From JBEIHI01 sp964655245 (GTDB lineage: Bacteria > Bdellovibrionota > UBA2394), in NCBI GenBank assembly GCA_964655245.1, contig CAZZLQ010000001.1, positions 1 through 64,000 of the forward strand: a stretch of 64,000 nt of DNA, read 5' to 3'. A program made the position numbers and the translations under genes. This document shows, one piece after another, positions 62,839 to 64,000 of the stretch. Numbering within the stretch: position 1 is the first letter of the stretch; every line of letters starts with the position of its first letter. Under the pieces are notes generated by a model. That model saw nothing but the letters and a program-made list of their open reading frames with translations, did not search any database and was not told the origin of the DNA.

Positions 62839-64000
62839 ATGTCTCGAGATCGAATCAGTTTGGTGTTGGCGGCTGGAGCAAGTACTCGGATGAAATCAAA
62901 GAAGTCCAAGCTGCTTCATCATGTTTTGGGTCGGCCCGCTATTTATTGGGCCCTTGATCAGGCTCGATGGTTCTCTGATCGAGTTGTTGTCGTGGTTGGG
63001 CATCAGCGTGATGAACTGATGAAAGTTGTGGCTGATTATCATCTCGATGTGGATATCAAATTTGCAGTGCAGACTGAGCAAAAGGGGACGGCTCACGCAG
63101 TTCAATCGGCCTTCAGCGAGATTGAAAAATGGAAGCCCCAAGATGCCGATGTATTCATCATGGGTGGCGATGCGTTTTTGCTTCAGCGCGAGACTCTCGA
63201 GGAGTTTTCCAAAGTTCATCAGACAACGGGTTCAGTTCTTTCCTTGATGACGGCGGTTTTAGATGATGCTGGTGCGTATGGTCGGATCGTTCGAAATGAC
63301 CGGGGCCAGATTGAAAAGATTGTTGAGGCAAAAGAGGCTTCACGTGCTGAGCTTGGTATTCGAGAAATGAATGCAGGGTTTTATTGTGCCGACTGGCATT
63401 TTCTTCAGGAAACGCTGCGTGGCGTCTCGAACACCAATCGATCCAACGAATTTTATCTGACAGATCTTGTCAGTTTGGCTCGCTCTCAAAATCGACTGGT
63501 CCAGACACTCATGATTCCCTATCAGGAAAGTTTGGGAATCAATACTCAAGAGGATCTTGCGACCGTTGCATCGATCTTTCAAGGGCGAGTGAATTCATAT
63601 TGGATGGGTATCGGTACTGAGATGATGTCTCCGTCGTCAGTTTGGATTGATGCTGATGTGGAATTGGGCCAGGGGGTTTGCTTGGAACCTGGAGTCATCC
63701 TGAAAGGGCAGACAAAGATTTTTGCTGACTCTCGAATAGGGGCCTATTCGGTGATTGAAAATTCTGAGATTGGCCAAGGCTCGGTTGTGGAGGCTTATTC
63801 ACACATCAAAGACGCACGAGTAGGCGTTCAAAATAAGATTGGACCCTACGCAAGATTGAGGCCTGGCGCTGTTTTGGATTCTGAAGTTCATGTGGGTAAT
63901 TTTGTTGAGATTAAGAAGTCTCATCTGGGCGAAGGGTCGAAGGCCAATCACTTGAGTTACATTGGGGACTCGACGATTGGAAAGAGATGCAACGTAGGCG
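62839..64000 (+). CDS. glmU: Bifunctional GlmU (UDP-GlcNAc synthesis), partial
   Basis: Makes UDP-N-acetylglucosamine from GlcN-1-P through acetylation and uridylation. The first 387 codons are present; the gene runs off the window. N-terminal LVLAAGASTRMKSKKSKLLHH matches the G-x-G-TRM nucleotide loop with a Ser for the usual Gly and Ser for the usual Pro. TEQKGTAHAV, the GGDAFLL segment and the NAGFYCAD part are as expected. The C-terminal left-handed beta helix begins near residue 250 and includes KANHLSYIGDSTIG, where the acetyltransferase active site begins. Start ATG 62839, two bases after the small exported protein. Confidence 0.93.
   Translation, partial: MSRDRISLVLAAGASTRMKSKKSKLLHHVLGRPAIYWALDQARWFSDRVVVVVGHQRDELMKVVADYHLDVDIKFAVQTEQKGTAHAVQSAFSEIEKWKPQDADVFIMGGDAFLLQRETLEEFSKVHQTTGSVLSLMTAVLDDAGAYGRIVRNDRGQIEKIVEAKEASRAELGIREMNAGFYCADWHFLQETLRGVSNTNRSNEFYLTDLVSLARSQNRLVQTLMIPYQESLGINTQEDLATVASIFQGRVNSYWMGIGTEMMSPSSVWIDADVELGQGVCLEPGVILKGQTKIFADSRIGAYSVIENSEIGQGSVVEAYSHIKDARVGVQNKIGPYARLRPGAVLDSEVHVGNFVEIKKSHLGEGSKANHLSYIGDSTIGKRCNVG

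Overview
This window is a gene-dense chromosomal segment of a Gram-negative bacterium. It is most likely from the Bdellovibrionota (Bdellovibrio-like bacteria, formerly grouped with the deltaproteobacteria), though that is an inference from gene content and not a phylogeny. Supporting traits are the tig-clpP-clpX-lon block, several secreted or lipid-anchored proteins with Ig-like folds, an outer-membrane porin, a sigma-54-type promoter, a small cysteine/histidine-motif protein of a kind I associate with this group, and heavy use of the arginine codon CGA even in ribosomal genes. I saw no insertion sequence, prophage, CRISPR array or rRNA gene.

Bases 1-24333 (+) are one long transcription and translation block: the 3' end of rpoB, rpoC, then the str (rpsL-rpsG-fusA-tuf), S10, spc and alpha clusters in nearly textbook order, with secY, adk and map inserted before rpmJ. 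infA and rpsD are not at their usual places. The two elongation-factor GTPases are the surprise. EF-Tu has a rebuilt switch I without the RGITI motif, and EF-G has non-canonical residues in both loops at the tip of domain IV.

Bases 24348-30373 (+) hold a TlpA-like thioredoxin whose signal-peptide codons coincide with the rplQ terminator, a small Cys/His protein, and a tightly coupled trio: RsuA/RluB-type pseudouridine synthase, RelA/SpoT-fold-like protein, and RimO. They are followed by tRNA-Thr, a DUF502 membrane protein and a protein that resembles the D1 core of flagellin. Bases 30375-36058 (-) are lon, clpX, clpP and tig.

Bases 36200-53949 are mixed. They include a secreted protein of four ~100-residue repeats, three tRNA genes, an AzgA-type purine permease, a YD-repeat protein, an UbiB-like kinase, RNase R, a porin and a UDP-sugar dehydrogenase. 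An apparent operon (48743-52532, -) contains a protein with the layout of a P1B metal ATPase but without its phosphorylation site. An adenylosuccinate lyase of animal-like type follows on the + strand.

Bases 54060-57244 (-) encode three lipoproteins with Ig-like domains behind a well-formed sigma-54 promoter, with two mutually exclusive hairpins between the first two genes. Next are two small membrane-anchored proteins (-), alanine dehydrogenase (+), a pseudo-receiver/coiled-coil protein, an unknown exported protein, a ComF-like phosphoribosyltransferase, a small secreted protein and the first 387 codons of glmU, which runs off the end.
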